A stretch of DNA of 64,000 nucleotides from Allodiplogaster sudhausi (Eukaryota; Nematoda; Chromadorea; Rhabditida; Diplogasteridae): NCBI GenBank assembly GCA_945643635.1, contig CALZFC010000001.1:8721001-8785000 (forward strand), written 5' to 3'. Of this stretch, positions 11,878-24,169 are shown piece after piece. The translations under genes and the position numbers were made by a program. The notes beneath the pieces were generated by a model that was not told the DNA's origin, ran no database searches, and saw nothing but the letters and a program-made list of their open reading frames with translations. Each line of letters opens with the position of its first letter. The stretch's first letter is position 1.

Positions 11878-12771
11878 TTATGAATAAAGAGAACAAGCAA
11901 TGGAGCGAGGGTCAAAACGAGATTCTTTCTTGAGCCGGGCGGAGACGCTCGGAGAGAGCAGCGACCAGCACACGGAGAGGGCGATCTCACTCACAATCAG
12001 TGGAGCCATACCCTTCAGGCGCAACTGGAAATGGGGAAAGAATTGGATGATGATGTCACAAAAGTTTGTATACTATGTGATACATTTGTAACGAACTGAT
12101 ATCGAGTAATGAAATACAATATAACATTTTATGTGTCGCAACAAATAAAATAACGAATGGCTTGCCTGATATAAAATGCCCTTGCCGGTATAGAAGACTC
12201 GCCCGCCTGGAGGGACCTCTCGGTAGTGCCAAGTCCACTGCGGGAAGTACGATTCACGAGTAATCGTGATGTTATCGGCGCGAACGCACTCCACTTTGAG
12301 CAGTTCGAGTATACGCGCCGCCCACACGAACACCTTGAACTCGAAGTTTTGCGCGTCGCTCGAGCGAATCCGAAGCATTCGCGCCGGCTCAGCGCCCTCG
12401 ACGAGAGGCGAGAAGCGGAAAGGGACTGAGTACAAGATGGCGGACTCGGAACGGTCATTGACCCGGACGAACATCAGTCTCCAGTTGACGTCGACGCCGC
12501 CGTTGGAATGACACTCGAGGACGGCGAGAGTTCTCCCATCCAGAAAGACTACTGGATTCTTATGAGCTGCGTTTAGAATGCGGACTTTGAAGCTGCAGCA
12601 ATTTGTGAAGAGGTCGCCGCAGGTGGGCAGCGATGAGAGCGGAATGATACGGTACTCACGCAGTTGCTGCTCAGCTTCAGCGGAAGAGAGGACGAGAAGC
12701 GAGTCACTGTTCGCAACAACGGACCAGGAAGAAGAGGAGGTGGACGCAACCGGGTGGACGCCTTCGTCCAT
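11878..12771 (-). CDS. Unrecognised protein, 250 residues, C-terminal hydrophobic segment
   Basis: Exon 1 (12771-12166) starts with MDEGVHPVASTSSSSWS and encodes 202 codons of mixed beta-rich sequence, including FVWAARILELLKVECVRADN and SYFPQWTWHYREVPPGGR. Exon 2 (12024-11878) encodes a hydrophobic segment (GMAPLIVSEIALSVCWSLL) and a basic tail, ending at TAA. The intron has a GC donor (CAG|GCAAGC) and a TTCCAG acceptor and keeps phase 0 exactly. The hydrophobic segment suggests a tail-anchored membrane protein. I do not recognise a family. Codon use and the long exon support a real gene. Confidence 0.7.
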
Positions 12772-13794
12772 TCTTGAAATTGAACAGAGGTGGGATTGCG
12801 ATTCGAAGGATCTAAGGATCTAGTGTTAGGGAGAAGGAGAGAGAGTGAAAAAAGAAAGGGAGAAAAAAAGCGAAATAAACAGATAGAGAGAGCTAGAGAT
12901 AGAGAGAAGGAGTATAGGACTTGGAGAAAAGAGAAAGGTGCAATCTTAGTTGGCTGGAGGTCAAATTATTGTCATTTTTCAAAGTACCCCAAATCATGCA
13001 ATGGGGGGTTCTAGGGCATGGGGAACAGGAATATTAGGTTCTAGGCCATGGGGAGCACGAATATATGTAATGTTCAATTTGTATTATTTTAACATTTAAC
13101 AAAATTACAGTACTTCTCTTTTTTATACTTTACATCAGAACTCCTGCATTAAGAAGTTATCAGAGCTGTCAAACACGAATGTAGTGTATGTTAAACAGAA
13201 ATGAATAGAGAGGATACGAAAAGAATGTTGTATACGTGTTTAGCTGGCCTGAAAAACGCTTGATGCAAGATTGTGACTCCAAAGGAGCAAGAACGAAGTC
13301 AAGTAAAACCACTGTAGCTTTGTTAAATGACAAAATAATACAAAATGAAAATTATATTATTATTCCCCATGGTCAAAACCCCCTGCGCACTATTTGGGGA
13401 AGATGAGAAAAACTATTTGGACCCCCCCCCCAACTAGAATAGCACCAAGAGAAAAGGTAGAAACAGGAGTTACATATTTTTCCCCATATAACTTGACTCA
13501 GAAATAACTAGATTCATAACTTCATGCATACACATTTCAGACTCCTTACCATTAGTGTTTTATCAGATTGTTCTAAAAACTTTCAGATTCTTTTGGCAAT
13601 CTTAGTATCAACAGGCTCCAATAGGATATCGCGAAGCATTCAATTTTCTAGTACCCGTTCCACATACATACATACAAACATACATACATACATGATACGT
13701 GTTATCTTCGTGTTTATCTAGCAATGTTCAGATCTCGTTTCAGCTTTCCCAAAACATTCAAAGTTCAATTCAGGGAATATATTACGGTGATGCA
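12772..13794. other. Intergenic, low-complexity, no gene seen
   Basis: Holds a purine-rich stretch (12,830-12,940), poly-C near 13,420 and (ACAT)n near 13,660-13,690. The phrase TTCTAGGGCATGGGGA / TTCTAGGCCATGGGGA is repeated near 13,008 and 13,039. No coding or RNA gene is supported. Confidence 0.5.
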
Positions 13795-14399
13795 CACACA
13801 GAAAAAATATTCGTAGTTTGTAGCGCGCTCCCAAAAGATTGAGGAAGAATTCGTGAAATGGGCGCCGCGGCGCCGAAATTTTTACGAATTCGATGTACAG
13901 TAAGAATTCGTAATCTGCGAGGCCGGCGGCCGGCAACTAGCCTGATCCGTCTTGCATTTCAATATGATTCAGTCTCTCCACCACCTACCCTTGCAAATAC
14001 TTTACTTACAATTAGGCTGATTATTATTCTTCTCTTGGGAACAGAGCCGGTAAATGGCCCAAACTTTTTGGGCCGGCCCGGCCCGTCGGGCTCTAGGTCT
14101 GGGCCGGCCCGGCCCGAACGATTACCGGGCCCTAGAATTTTGGGCCCGGCCCGGCCCGGCCCGGCCCGTGGGCCCGTTTGAGCCCGATTTTCAAAAAATT
14201 TGGGGGGAAAACCTCGAATGCGGATATCGTTCAGATTTACTTTTATACAACACTAAATAGCTCAAAAAACCGCCTTTCTCTGCAGAAAAATGTAGGATAG
14301 AGAGAGACGCACCATAAGTCACGTTGAGCAGTAAAACTCGCGAAAAAACCTTTTGGCTCTTAGCGAAACTGGCACAGCTGGAGAGACCGAGTTCGTAGA

Positions 14400-14444
<45 letters not shown>

Positions 14445-15500
14445 ATGTCTGTCTTTCTGTCTGTCTGTCTGTCTGTGTCTGTCTCTCTCTCTCTCTCTAT
14501 CCGCAGCGAGCAAGACAAGGGGTGCATACATACTTGCAATGAATGTACATACAAACAACTTAAACAAAAAAAACTAAAGAGATGAGAGAGAGAGAGAAAG
14601 AGAGATGAGAGAGTGAAAGAGAGATGAGAGAGAGATGAGACAGTGAAAGAGAGATGAGAGAGAGAGATAGAGAGAGAGATGAATGAAGCAAATTGCAGCG
14701 CTCATATTCACCCCCCCCCCTTATCACTAGGTTATCCAATGCCGGAAGGTGCATGGGTGGGTTGGTGGCCTGGTGGTTAACGTGGGAAAATTGCGCGCGG
14801 GGGGGGCGGTGGTTCTTGTCCGGTCGGGAGAAAAATGTCTTTCTTTCTCTCTCTCTCTCTCTCTGTCTACCTCCAGGTACAGCCAACGGCATCGACTCCC
14901 ATCATCACAACGGATCACAGGTTAGCTAAATTATCGACTTTTGTGAACTTTATTGGAATTTTATTCCATTTCACTGTTGTTTTGTCACTGAAATGTCAAA
15001 CGCAGTGAAATATTCCGTTCACAAAAGCAAGATAATTAGCTAACTTAATCCGTAGGATGGTGGGAGAGAGAGAGAGCGTGAGATAGAGATAGAGAGAGAG
15101 TGAGAGAGATGAGAGAGAAATCGATAGAAACAAATTTTTTTCTTGAGAAAGCTGCGAAATTAAGTGCGATTTTAAGCCGGATAAAAGGTGAGAGAGAGAG
15201 CGAGAGAGAGAGCGAAAAAGAGCGAGAGAATGAAGCAGAGGGTGTGTCACAAGGCTAGGTAATTAGATATCGAAAAAGAGTGGTAATTTACATCGAAAAT
15301 TGTTCGAGAATATAAAAAAAACAGCCAAAAATGGCATGTGTGTCTGGGATCCTCCTAGAAGAGGCGTCGTTTTACCAATACTTACTCTCATACACACTAA
15401 TTCTTCCTGCATCTTTTACGAATAGTATTAGTGTGTTGCTAATCATGCTAATATATTAGTGTCTCATTTCGTGAAATATCACGAATATTTTTTCTGTGTG
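13795..15500 (+). mobile_element. Element copy B with 20-bp terminal inverted repeats
   Basis: It begins CACACAGAAAAAATATTCGT (13,795) and ends with the complement ACGAATATTTTTTCTGTGTG at 15,500. From 14,211 to 15,500 it matches copy A (3139-4362) in reverse. The extra left part holds a palindrome near 13,850-13,905 and a run of GGCCCGGCCCG-type repeats (14,070-14,180). Inside are (CT)n and (GA)n tracts and a tRNA-like stretch near 14,755-14,830. No transposase frame is visible, so it is a non-autonomous DNA element or composite. No clear target duplication could be defined. Confidence 0.75.
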
Positions 15501-16345
15501 CAGCAAATATAGTGTCTCGGAAATGAGTCTTTTCCGGGGTTGAGGTTAATATTCACGATTAATTGACAACCGATTGAAAAGTTACAACTGTGAGAACTGC
15601 CGCCGTAGTAAAGTGTTTTCGGGTGAGCTGTGTAACTGAGCTGAAAATGCCTAATCCTCCTCTAACACACTCTCTCTATGCGCGCTCTGCGCCTCTCCCT
15701 CCAGAATCCGAGGTTTTGGCTAAGCGTAGATTTTCAGATGAATGGAAGGACTCGGCTGAAAGGAGAGAGAGAGTATGTAATTATGAGAGACCTACTCTGA
15801 ACATCTTTCACACTATGGCCATCGTGTGAGAGTTGTCCGGAAATTCCACTTCCGACTTGCTCTAAATAACGAAATGTTTGCAATTTGAGTTTTACATTAT
15901 ATTTGTGAACCCTTTCCTGTGACTTTTCCCTGTCTTCTTAATACCGTTTTGTTAAAGCTGACCATGAATGAATGAAACAGTTGTTCAGCTGCAATGAAAA
16001 TATGCAATGTGTTGGGCACGTACATCAATGAAAGTTGGCGGGACTAGGGTGGCCGCGGGCGGTGAGCCGGGCCATTCGAGATTGTTGGCAGAGAGGAAGA
16101 GACAGAGAGAGAGAGAGAGAGAGATTGAGAGAGAGCGCTCGTGGAAGACTAGTTTATATATATGAAGCGAGAGAGAGAGGAGAGTTAAAGAGTTCGTGGA
16201 GCGCTAGTGACAGAGTGGGAGAGGAAGCGAGAGAGAGAGAGAGTGAAAGAGTTCGTGGAAATTTAGTGACAGAGAGAGAAAGAGAGAGGAAGTGAGAGAG
16301 AAAAAGCGAGAGAGAGAGAGAGAGGAAGCGAGAGATAGAGGAAGT

Positions 16346-16393
<48 letters not shown>

Positions 16394-16856
16394 GCGAGAG
16401 AGAGAGAGAGGAAGCGAGAGAGAGAGGAAGTGCGAGAGAGAAAGCGAGAGAGCGAGAGAGAGAGAGGAAGCGAGAGAGCATGAGAGAGAGAAAAAAAAAG
16501 ACACACAAGCAATGAGGATATAAGACAAGAAAGAATAGAGAGAAAGAGTGAGAGATGAAGAGAGAGAGAGAGAGAGGGAGAGAGAGAGAGATGTTGGGTG
16601 GTGCGGTAATCTTTGAGATATGTACATACATATGTACATTGTATATGCCTGTGTTAATGTCTTCTTTCACTTCATTGACTCTTTTATCCATGCTCATAAC
16701 AAGAGAAATCTTTTTTTGTCTCTAGAACGCTCTTTATTTAGTCGAAAGAAAGCAGCCAGTTTGGGCCGCACAAATCGTCCGACAATTCTCTTCTAGAAGT
16801 CACTCGCGCGCGAATTGGCTCGCTGTAAATCCTTTTTTTTTTCTTAAATTAATATA
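15501..16856. repeat. Spacer with large (GA)n array at 16,090-16,590
   Basis: 15,501-16,085 has no supported gene. From about 16,090 to 16,590 the sequence is almost pure GA repeats with occasional GAAGCGAGAG interruptions. The long frames on both strands here are artefacts of the dinucleotide repeat. The array lies just 3' of the minus-strand lactamase-like gene. Confidence 0.75.
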
Positions 16857-18549
16857 TCAAAATATAGCGTATGTATTAAATGAATAAATATGTATATTAA
16901 ATCTATAACAAATATGTAGTGTTAAATAAAAATCCCCACCCAGCATACAAGTCGAGACCGGCGAACGCGCCGATGACGAGATGGCGTGCGACGAGGTGGA
17001 CGGGTGGGCGGAGTCTGAGGCGTTGGACGGGTGGGCGGAGTCTGAGGCGTTGGACGGGTGGGCGCAGTCTGAGGCGTTGGACGGGTGGGCGGAGTCTGAG
17101 GCGTTGGACGGGTGGGCGGAGTCTGAGGCGTTGGACGGGTGGGCGGAGCCAATGTGCTGGTCGGCTGGCACGCACTCATAGAGGGCGTCCAGCAGTCGCC
17201 GGTATGTGCGCGCGCGGTCACCGAAGCCACCCTGGCAAATTGTATTCTCGCAAATTGTGTTGAAATCTTCTTATTGTAAAGTAAAGAGAACAATCACAAT
17301 TTTTTAAGTAAAATTTTTATGTTAGAAAAAGTAGAATAATTCGTATTATAATGAAGGCCCTTTTCTCAATTGTACGGTCTCTTCAAAAACACGCTCTGCA
17401 AGCTTATTGTTAGGTAGAAGAGGAAGATAAAGCACAATTTAAAAACTTGAGCTTTGCTCTTCCTGTAATAATTGAGTATGAGTCATAAGAAGAAGATGAA
17501 GAAGAAGAAGAAGCCTTGAGCCCGTTGCTCATGTACGCGAAGCTCACGCCATTCACAACGTCCATCCGCACGTTCTGCCCACCAAAGCCGGCGTGTCCGA
17601 GCAGAAGAATCTTACGCTTAATTCATTTTACAACTCATTTTATTTTTTCTTCACCAATATTAAAACTTAATTTTTTTTGAAAATAAAAGAATTAAAATGT
17701 GTAAATAAGACGAGCCCCATAACGGTCGTGATTGTACTGATGAGTCAGGCCGTATCCACGTGCCTGAAGACGTTGAAACATAACATGACACTGTATTAAG
17801 CGAATTATTATTATGCTCCTTCTAATACAGACAATTCAAGGCAAACGACAAATTAATGCAGCTTTCTTGATTATTTTACCGTTACTAATGGACTCCTTTT
17901 ATTAAATAATACCTGAAGCTCTAAAAGAATGAAGAATGCTCTTTTCCTCTCAAACCTGAGTAAAATTTGTAACCACATCGGGTTGAGAATCGGGAATGCT
18001 CGGTTCGCAGAGACGCTCCAGCAACTTCTGCAATGCGGTAGAACAAATGGAATATGAACAAAAACATATATGTATGTTTGTAATAAGATACATGAAAAGC
18101 CTTGTTAAAGAAATATTTGTTAAAATAATTACTTTGATTCTAAATTGATTTTTTAAATAATATTAAGCACTACATATTTTTTATTAACAATTAAATTTTC
18201 TAATATACATTTTGTTGATACTGCAAATAAAAGTAAAAAAAAAAAAGTACAAAATGCACCTTGGATATGATCTTGCCGTCGACGACCAGCTGGAAGATAC
18301 GTGCGAGGTCGCGGGCCGTGCCAATCCCGAAGAGAGCGCACTGCTCCAGGACGTACAGCTCAGGGTTGTTCAGCGGCATGCGCTGGTGCGAGAGAGGAGA
18401 GAGATGGGATGGAGAGAGAGAGAGGACGGAAAGAGAGAGAGGGTAGAGGGGAAACAGAGTGAGAAGGGGAGTGAGAAAAAGAGAGAGGGAGAGGGAGGGA
18501 GGGAGAGAAAGAAAGAGAGATAGAGGGGGTGAGGGGAATTATGAGAAAA

Positions 18550-18582
<33 letters not shown>

Positions 18583-21500
18583 AGAGATCGATAAAAGAGA
18601 GAAAAAGAGGGTGAGCAGTGAGGGAGAACTGACGAGGACAAACTGGAGCCAACTCGGGTTCGCACCGATGTGCAAGAGAAGTCCTCGCGAGCTGATCAAG
18701 TGTGCGAATATGTACATCAATTGCATGCAGTCAATTTCAGTCGGACCGGACAATAACTCGAAGATTCTTGAACAGAGAGAAGGAGAGAGAGGGAAAAATT
18801 AAATTATTTATTAACCATAAATAATATTTCCCAGCATGAATAGTTTACATCTCTAATTTCTTATTGATGATTTCCATTTATTTTCGATCAAATAAGAAGG
18901 AAAATATGGTTGTTCTTTTTAGATAAATAGACACCTATCAAGCAGCCTTGGATTGGTCAGACGTGATACTCGATGAGCCTCCGCTGGGTTCAGGCCGAAA
19001 TGGAAGTCAATGCCTGAAATGACAAAAATATCATGATATTGTAATCGAGTCACCTCTGTTTCTGTCAGGCAAAAAGGCGCGAATTCAAACGTGAATTTTT
19101 GGCTCCTTTGAAAGCTTTCTTCATCTTTGAATGAGCCTCGGAATAAAAGAAGGCCGCACCATGCGGTTCGGCGATCTCCTCGCGGAAGAAGGCGCCGACG
19201 CCGCGGCTGCGTGGATCGACCCTTCGGATGATCTGATCCACCAGCCAGCCATACGACAGAGCGTGGTAGCCGACGGCCGTTCCCGGCTCCCAGATCGGTC
19301 TCTGCAAAGACATTTCTTTAGAAATTGGTTTTTTGCTTTCATAAATTTTCATGCAAAAAAACATATAACTATATAACAAAAATTTTATGCTGTTTTTGAA
19401 TACATTCAGTTGTAAATGAATTTAAATTTACAATGACACGGTAGACTTCTAGACAGAATTAAAAGATAAAACAATTAATCAGCCTAATAAAGTGGCCTAC
19501 CTCTTCTTCCAGAATGGCCGCCATTCGGTTGTGGTCCATTGCGTCTTCGATGGTGATCTTCCGCGTTAGGAGCGGCAGGCCAGCCTCAAAATGTGTAAAT
19601 GACGATTCCACTTTCGATTTCCGCTTCTACCATTACCCGTTCATTCCCCATTTTCGATGTAGGGAAGGAGTTCCATTTCATTTTCACTTACATCGCCACA
19701 TCCCTTAATGCAGATATACAATTATATAATACTATTCTTAAAAAAAAGGAGACAAATCCATTGAAAATTCTGCAGTTCAACACACATACATACATATAAT
19801 GTATGCAGATATTGACAAGACCGCTGTCCTCCATATTGGTAAAACAAATCCCATGGTCCCTTTCTTCGTTAATGGCATTCCTACCAAGCCCGTTGACCAT
19901 ATCCGCGATCTCGGTGCCATAGTTGATTCTAGTCTTTCTTTCTCGAATCACTGTTCTAGTGTCACCACCAAGTCACTTGCAAAGGCGTATTGCATTTTCA
20001 GAGCACTTAGAACTAGTGATGCCTCCGTTTTACTATCTGCTTATCGTGTATATATTTGCTCTATATTAGAATTTTGCTCGTCTGTATATTCCCCGTTTAT
20101 GCTTAAGGATATACGTTCCCTAGAGAAAGTCCAAAACTATGTTACCCGTTGCATTTTTCATAAGTCATTTGGATTTCACTATCATTCTATCCCGCACAGC
20201 GAGCAGCGCAACAGAATCTTAAGTCTACCCACGCTCTTAAATCGCAGGCAAGCCAAGGACCTAGATCTTATTCGTAAATTTATTTTTGGCCGCATTCGGC
20301 TTTCTAACAAGTGCCCACATCATCTCATTTTTATGCGTTCCAAGACCCGTGGCCTCTCTTTTAAGTTACATGTCCCTACCTCTAGGCTTAAATGTAGACA
20401 AAATTCATTCTTTGTTCGTGCCCCTATCAATTTTAATCTTATCAATAGGGAGTCCTCCAACTAGTTATATCTATTCAAACCTATGTTTTTGTCTTAGTTT
20501 CCATTACTATTTCTTTTCTTTTTTACTTCTCATAATATTTTTACCACGTGTGTTACATATATTTTCCATGTTACACCGTATAAATTGATTGATTGATATG
20601 TAGGTAAATCAGTTTCAGACGTGCTCAATCTTCAGTGCGCTCCCAGAATTACGGTATCTTTGGGCGCTTACCGTATGACTCATGACCATCTGGACAGTGA
20701 TGTTGCTCTTGCCTTTCACTGCGAACGCGGGCCAGAATGTCGCGATGACGTCATCGTAGGCGAGCAGGCCACGGTCAACGAGTAGGGCAATGCAGACGGC
20801 TCCCACTGCCTGGAAAGAGGGAAAGAAAGAGAGAGAGATGAGGGGGGGGGGAGAGAGAGAGAGAGAGAAAGGACGATGTAGAAGAACAAAGGAAGAGAGC
20901 GATGAAGGGATGGGAGATGGAGAGAGGTACCAATACGACTAAGTACGATATTAACAGCGAAATGATCAAACTTTCGAAGGCAGTGAGTGCAGAGATATGT
21001 ACATATGTAGTATGTAGAGTGGATGAAACAGATTAAAATAAGGGTAGGGGAGTGAATCTTTCTGCAGCCGCCGTAGCTAAGTGTCGCATTTCTGGGGGGA
21101 GAACTGGGGGGACCTCCCCCTACCCGGCAACTTGCTCCGGCACCTTCATCCCCCTCCACCCGTCACCTTCTGCCGGGAGGACGGCAGCATTTCTGAGGAT
21201 TCTTTACTGAGTCACATTGCTTCTGTCAACATCTCCTTAGGGAAATCGCAAGACTAGCATAGCGCAGAAGGTAGCGCGCTCAACTCGAGCCCTGAGTTTC
21301 GCAGGTTCGAGTCCCTATCGGCGCTGTATTTTTTCATTTGTTTTTCATTCTCCAACTTACTTATAAGATTATTCGTCAAAATGAGCAAAGTTACACGAGT
21401 ACGGTCACTCTAGAATACACAAAACATCACGAATTGGCATTTTTATATTATGTTTTTTTTATATTTCAGATGGCTATAGAGCCTGGCCGCAAAAACTGCG

Positions 21501-23095
21501 GTTCCAAGCATTCGCAAGAAAAAAAAAAATGAGCCAGGCTGACTGGTAAACCGACCGTGAGGCTACGCCTCGAAGTTCTATACTAAACAGCATTGTGGGA
21601 TGCCCATAAACTGGCGCAACCTATACTTTACGGGTTTTCGACTGAAATGTTTTTCTCTGCGCAACGCTATTTCGCTTAGTGAGGCAGCATGGTGCCGGGT
21701 ATGTTTTCTTGGATCATTGGCTAAGTGCCAAGAAAAGTCGATTTTGAGAGTTTTACTGAAAAAAAAAACAAAAAAAAACAGAGAGTAAGAGGAGAGTGGG
21801 AGAGAGATGATAGAACTGTCTCTCTCTCGTTCTCTGTGTTGTAGATGTATATATTTAATGTTCTCTCATGTGTTCGTGGAATGTTGGCTAAGTGCTAAAA
21901 AAGTCTTTTTTGATAGTTTAACTTGTCTAAAGGATATAAAAAATTACAAAAAAAGCAGAGAGTAAGAGGAGAGCGGGAGAGAAGTGATAGAACTGTCTCT
22001 CTCTCTCTTTTTATGAGTTGTAAGTGTATATATTTAATGTTCTTTCATGTGTTTGGCTGCATGTTTGGTTTTCATTTGCTCCGGAAAAGGCCTCTCTCCC
22101 GGAGAATTCTTCGAGGACAGAGACATAGAGAGAGAGTATTAAAAACTGAGAGACACAAGTTGCCGGGTGGGGGAGATTTGCGACGCTATGACTATAGCGT
22201 CGCAAATCTCCTCCACCCGGCAGGTCGTGTCTCTCACTTTTAAACACTCTTTCGTTGTCTCTGTTCTTCATTTTGCGGACATCATTTTGCCGGGTGGAGG
22301 GCGGGGGAACCCCGCCAGATCTGGCGGGAGACGCGTTAGAGACAGAGAAATAGGACATTTTCGTAAGAGAATCAGACGTTTCCAGGTGAGGGAAGCCCCG
22401 TAAGTTCTCTCCCCAAAAATGACACTTTGCTACGGCGGCAGAAGGGAAGAGAACGTGCTGCGCAGGATGGGGAAGCAGTAGTGAGCTATGCTGTCATTCC
22501 ATCGAGACCTCGCGCCCTCGCCAACCTTGCTGGTGGAGAAGGCGACGTTGAGCGTGTCCCTCCGCCAGAGTCGCTCGGCGTCGCGATCAGCGAAGCCGCC
22601 CCAGAGATCCACGACGAGTCGGCCGTTCTAGACACATCCTTTTTCTCATTTTGTAATAATATTAAAATAAATTTTATTTTTTCATCGTTGTAATTAAATA
22701 ATTGAGCAATTTTACAAGTATAATTTTAGAAATTTGGGGAGAAAAAGATTGCAATTTACACGTTGTTCGTACCATATAGACAGCAAAGGCCGCGCCGTCG
22801 CGCTCCCAACCTTCGGCGAGATTCATTCTGAAGACGGCGGTCACAATTAGGTTTTTTTTGGAGTCCTGTTTTTTTAAATGTAATAACAGCCCACTCTCTC
22901 CACTGCTATGAACTGGCTGAAAATTATAATTAATTTTCATTTTGAATTTATATAGAGAAAAAACCTGACTTAAATGCCTGGAGCACCGGCTCGAACCGTT
23001 TCGAGCAGAAGCCATTGACGTGTATCTTAGAGCGAGCCGGCTCGAGAAGCTGACACGGAGGAATGAGAGAAGGGAGAGAGAGAGAGGGAGAGAGG

Positions 23096-23126
<31 letters not shown>

Positions 23127-23326
23127 AATGATGGAATGGGAGAGAGATGGAGATAAAGAAAGAAAGAGAGAGAGATTTAGGGAGAGAGAAAAAAGAGAGA
23201 ATTGATGGAAGAGAAGAAGTAGCCCACTCGGTAACCGTAGGTGGCGAGCATGACGATTCCGGTGAAGAAGATGGTGGCGGTCGCGTATCCAGCCAGCAGC
23301 AGCCGTTCCAGGAGAAGCAGCAGCAT
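16857..23326 (-). CDS. Serine beta-lactamase-like (PBP-type/EstB family) protein
   Basis: Fourteen exons in consistent phase: 23326-23228, 23025-22969, 22827-22773, 22627-22526, 20809-20672, 19584-19501, 19311-19160, 19023-18935, 18691-18634, 18382-18260, 18027-17956, 17763-17716, 17610-17515 and 17231-16857; about 515 residues. Residues about 8-31 form a membrane anchor. The family start HVNGFCSKRFEPVLQAF precedes VVDLWGG, and the catalytic Ser-x-x-Lys is the STSK ending exon 4 (about residues 101-104). YHALSYGW (about residue 190) supplies the family tyrosine, and LLGHAGFGGQNVRMD the C-terminal substrate-site strand. Known relatives are serine hydrolases or peptidases; nematodes carry several (lact genes). 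The last exon adds a family-foreign tail of about six SAHPSNASD repeats. Introns 12 and 13 seem to start with GC. Introns 4 and 5 hold mobile elements, and several hold (CT)n on the sense strand. Confidence 0.85.
16996..17149 (-). repeat. 27-bp coding tandem repeat (SAHPSNASD), about 6 copies
   Basis: A 27-base unit (GGCGTTGGACGGGTGGGCG plus eight more bases on the plus strand) is repeated almost perfectly. On the minus strand each copy encodes SAHPSNASD, or CAHPSNASD in one copy. It lies in the last exon of the lactamase-like gene. Confidence 0.9.
19799..20596 (+). mobile_element. 5'-truncated non-LTR retrotransposon (reverse transcriptase C-terminus)
   Basis: A 221-codon frame (19,799-20,464) reads as the C-terminal part of a LINE reverse transcriptase of the jockey/CR1 superfamily. 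Landmarks are KTAVLHIGKTNP, then HIRDLGAIVDSSLSFSNH, then YICSILEFCSSVYSPF and RSLEKVQNYVTR. The catalytic core is absent. About 120 bases of 3' tail end in an ATTGATTGATTGA run, as in CR1-like elements. It lies antisense in intron 5 of the lactamase-like gene. Confidence 0.8.
21255..21330 (+). other. tRNA-like A-box/B-box sequence
   Basis: TAGCGCAGAAGG (21,260-21,271) matches the A-box consensus and GGTTCGAGTCC (21,304-21,314) the B-box consensus. The D arm (GCGC/GCGC) is intact, but the acceptor stem and T stem pair poorly. It resembles a degraded tRNA or the head of a SINE. Confidence 0.5.
22148..22235. repeat. Near-perfect 42-bp-arm hairpin
   Basis: GAGAGACAC...GGAGATTTGCGACGCTAT (22,148-22,189) pairs with 22,194-22,235 with about five mismatches and a four-base loop. 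Pieces of the same sequence (CAAGTTGCCGGGTAGG on the minus strand) recur near 21,120. It lies within the inverted-repeat element. Transcribed RNA would fold into a long hairpin. Confidence 0.75.
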
Positions 23327-23328
23327 CT

Positions 23329-23329
<1 letters not shown>

Positions 23330-23371
<42 letters not shown>

Positions 23372-23539
23372 AGTCAGAGAGAGAGAGACAGAGAGAGAGA
23401 GAGAAGGAGTCAGAGAGAGAGAGAGAGAAGGAGTCAGAGAGAGAGAGAAAGAGAGAGAGAAGGAGTCAGAGAGAGAGAGAGAGAAGGAGTCAGAGAGAGA
23501 GAAAGAGAGAGAGAAAGCACACAGAAATAGGGGAAGAGG

Positions 23540-23578
<39 letters not shown>

Positions 23579-23582
23579 GGAG
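23330..23582. repeat. (GA)n array upstream of the lactamase-like start
   Basis: GA repeats broken by GGAGTCAGAGAG units, directly upstream of the lactamase ATG at 23,326. On the gene's sense strand it is (CT)n. 23,583-24,150 has no supported gene. Confidence 0.8.
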
Positions 23583-24169
23583 GATCTAGAAAATGTTCAA
23601 AGCTGAAGAGGAATTAAGAAGTCAAAAAGTAAGGACAAAATAATATGAAATCGTTCAGGAGAGATGGGGATGTGGGCAAGAGTGTAGCTAGCAGGGAGCA
23701 TAACTTATATGTATATAGATAAAACATGGGTGACGAAATCGTAAATAAGGCCAGGCTAGTTTAATTATTTTAAAAAATGGTTTTACAAAAAGAAAAGGGA
23801 AGTGGACTGCGGGAGCGACTGACTTCGTTCGGAGATTGTGGGCAAAAATGATGCTGCTCTGAGAACTAAAGTACTGAGAAAATAAGTCGCAGTGAACTTG
23901 AAAAAAGTCACGTATTTGATGAGAAGAAAACATAGAAAGTTGGAAAATACGTGGCTCTTTTTATGTTTGAGGCTCATTCATGGCCTTTTTACGTTTGCAG
24001 ATGCTCTTTTACGCATATCTACTATACATATGTATTGCTACGATCGGGTTCGGGTGACCTTGTGGCGGTCCCCTAGCCGCCGCGTTGTAGATTGAGAACA
24101 TATACATACATTTTGTTACTTTACATAGCTTTATACTCTTAGTCTTACTTTCGCACATGACAGAGTATT

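Larger units (their letters stand above)
21061..22442. mobile_element. 1.4 kb inverted-repeat element inside lactamase intron 4
   Basis: The ends are imperfect inverted repeats of about 40 bp: TCTGCAGCCGCCGTAGCTAA at 21,061, and the complement of TTTGCTACGGCGGCAGA ending at 22,442. The interior holds a tRNA-like stretch, an imperfect tandem duplication (about 21,710-21,885 and 21,886-22,060) and a strong hairpin. No transposase frame is seen, so it is a non-autonomous DNA element, possibly composite. Target duplication not clear. Confidence 0.65.

Noticed and set aside
16154..16697. Ser/Leu-rich and Arg/Glu-rich frames of 100-160 residues
   Set aside because: Artefacts of (GA)n/(CT)n; same for frames at 46,727-47,424, 50,985-51,386, 54,431-54,745 and 18,360-18,753.
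21255..21330. Functional tRNA gene
   Set aside because: A and B boxes are good but the acceptor and T stems do not pair, so only a tRNA-like remnant is claimed.
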